Notes under the pieces: generated by a model
Databases searched by the model: none
Told to the model about the DNA's origin: nothing
What the model saw: the letters and a program-made list of their open reading frames with translations, nothing else
Assembly (NCBI GenBank): GCA_016939345.1
Contig: JAFGHG010000082.1
Coordinates: 1 to 14,745 of the forward strand
Origin: Candidatus Omnitrophota bacterium
Lineage (GTDB): Bacteria; Omnitrophota; Gorgyraeia; Duberdicusellales; 4484-171
Direction: 5' to 3'
Length of the DNA: 14,745 nucleotides
Program-made: the position numbers and the translations under genes
In this document: positions 14,015 to 14,745 of the stretch, in pieces
Position numbering within the stretch: the first letter of the stretch is position 1
How the letters are laid out: every line of letters starts with the position of its first letter

Positions 14015-14058
14015 TTTTTCCTCAAATATAACCTTTAAAATCTAGCCTTTTTCCTCAA
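14015..14058 (+). repeat. Two direct copies of an 11-bp repeat upstream of the aroK promoter
   Basis: TTTTTCCTCAA occurs at 14015-14025 and again at 14048-14058, 33 bp apart start to start, close to three helical turns. Each is preceded a few bases earlier by TAG and followed by a TA. The second copy ends five bases before the TTGACA at 14064. The arrangement is what tandem binding sites for a regulator would look like. Confidence 0.5.
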
Positions 14059-14063
14059 TAGGG

Positions 14064-14092
14064 TTGACAAACCTAACGATTGCACTGATAAT
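14064..14092 (+). promoter_or_regulatory. Sigma-70-type promoter for aroK
   Basis: A perfect TTGACA (14064-14069) is followed after 17 bp by GATAAT (14087-14092), five of six consensus matches. Transcription would start near 14099, leaving a leader of about 64 bases. That leader holds a small A/T hairpin, AATATA (14131-14136) with TATATT (14141-14146), just before the start codon. Confidence 0.7.
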
Positions 14093-14162
14093 ACTTAAAT
14101 AATTGCTGTTTTCTGAAAGACTCTATACATAATATATACCTATATTGGCGGGTTTTTAGTTT

Positions 14163-14669
14163 ATGAGAAATATATATCTTGTTGGGTTTATGGGTACAGG
14201 AAAGACTACGGTGGGGGTTATTCTAGCCAAGAGGCTGAAACTTGAATTTATAGAAATGGATTCCTTGATTGAGCAGAGGCAAGGCAAGTCTATTTGTCAG
14301 ATATTTGCTGATTTAGGGGAAGAGGCTTTTCGCCAGATGGAAAATCAGCTTTTAAATGAGATTTCAAAGAAAAGCAACCTTGTGGTTAGTTGCGGGGGAG
14401 GGCTTATTTGTGATCCTGCCAACTCTCGGATACTAAAGGGTTCGGGAGTGACTTTTTGCCTTAAGGCTTCGGCATCTTTGATTTATCAAAGGACTAAAAA
14501 CCAGACTCAAAGGCCGTTGTTGAAGGTTGATAACCCTATGAAAAAAATAGAAGAACTTTTGGCTGAAAGGAAGCCCTTTTATGAATCTGCTGATTTCATA
14601 ATAGATACCGACACTATGCTGCCAGAGCAGGTAGCAGAAAAAATAATACATATTCTTGAATCAAATTAG
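14163..14669 (+). CDS. aroK: Shikimate kinase
   Basis: Phosphorylates shikimate to shikimate 3-phosphate with ATP, the fifth step of the chorismate pathway to aromatic amino acids. Seen are Walker A GFMGTGKT at 8-15, D33 in EMDSLIE and R57 in AFRQMENQ for shikimate binding, CGGG at 77-80, R117 in QRPLL in the lid and R136 in ERKPFY. Length is 168 residues, normal for the stand-alone enzyme. The usual first Asp of the DxD motif is Glu (E31). There is no clear Shine-Dalgarno; the upstream bases are GGCGGGTTTTTAGTTT. A near-consensus promoter lies at 14064. A possible next gene begins 3 bp after the stop. Confidence 0.95.
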   Translation: MRNIYLVGFMGTGKTTVGVILAKRLKLEFIEMDSLIEQRQGKSICQIFADLGEEAFRQMENQLLNEISKKSNLVVSCGGGLICDPANSRILKGSGVTFCLKASASLIYQRTKNQTQRPLLKVDNPMKKIEELLAERKPFYESADFIIDTDTMLPEQVAEKIIHILESN

Positions 14670-14672
14670 AAA

Positions 14673-14745
14673 ATGGCAAAAAAAGGTTCAATATTTTTGA
14701 ACTTATTAAACCTAGAACCAGCTAAAATCCAGGCCATAAATAAAA
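14673..14745 (+). CDS. Start of an unrecognised ORF cut by the window end
   Basis: An ATG at 14673, three bases after the aroK stop, opens a frame that stays open for 24 codons to the window edge (MAKKGSIFLNLL, then NLEPAKIQAINK). The tight spacing suggests a cotranscribed gene, but no Shine-Dalgarno is clear and I recognise no family. A 6-bp inverted repeat, GTTCAA (14686-14691) and TTGAAC (14697-14702), lies inside it. It could equally be non-coding. Confidence 0.4.
   Translation, partial: MAKKGSIFLNLLNLEPAKIQAINK

Noticed and set aside
1..14745. Defence system, mobile element or prophage island
   Set aside because: No transposase, integrase, nuclease, restriction, CRISPR or toxin-antitoxin gene, no terminal repeats, and gene style is uniform across the window.

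Overview
This looks like a chromosomal window from a Gram-negative, A+T-leaning, probably uncultured bacterium. The outer-membrane reading rests on a PagL-like beta-barrel with a signal peptide. PilT implies type IV pili. No single gene fixes the phylum. The mix of genes resembles lineages near the Planctomycetes-Verrucomicrobia group such as Omnitrophota, but that is a weak inference from memory. All complete genes lie on the + strand.

Region 1 (1-6073) is the end of the spc and the whole alpha ribosomal-protein block in conserved bacterial order: secY (5' end cut off), adk, map, infA, rpmJ, rpsM, rpsK, rpsD, rpoA, rplQ. Junctions are tight (1-base secY/adk overlap, 4-base rpoA/rplQ overlap). 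The one long gap is 110 bp between rpmJ and rpsM, where the spc and alpha operons meet. A hairpin plus T-run after rplQ (6098-6152) probably ends the transcript.

Region 2 (6174-11514) is metabolic. It has a class I aminotransferase, the large subunit of a two-subunit aconitase-family isomerase, pilT, the small subunit of that isomerase, and a short dihydrolipoamide-dehydrogenase-like flavoprotein. PilT thus sits between two genes whose products should form one enzyme. The small subunit's substrate-selecting loop matches neither the isopropylmalate nor the homoaconitate pattern I know, so the substrate is open.

Region 3 (11515-14745) begins with a 237-bp non-coding stretch holding a perfect 12-bp inverted repeat, a second hairpin and a near-consensus sigma-70 promoter. 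That promoter drives a PagL-like outer-membrane protein overlapping, by ATGA, an ArgA-type GNAT acetyltransferase. Then come an acyl-CoA dehydrogenase, a gap with two copies of an 11-bp direct repeat next to another near-consensus promoter, shikimate kinase, and the first 24 codons of an unrecognised ORF cut by the window end.

I found no CRISPR array, transposase, tRNA, rRNA, toxin-antitoxin pair or phage gene, and no wholly new system. The best leads are the isomerase split by pilT with its odd loop, the PagL-like protein with Asp at the expected Glu position, and the repeat-flanked promoters. No gap exceeds 300 bases.
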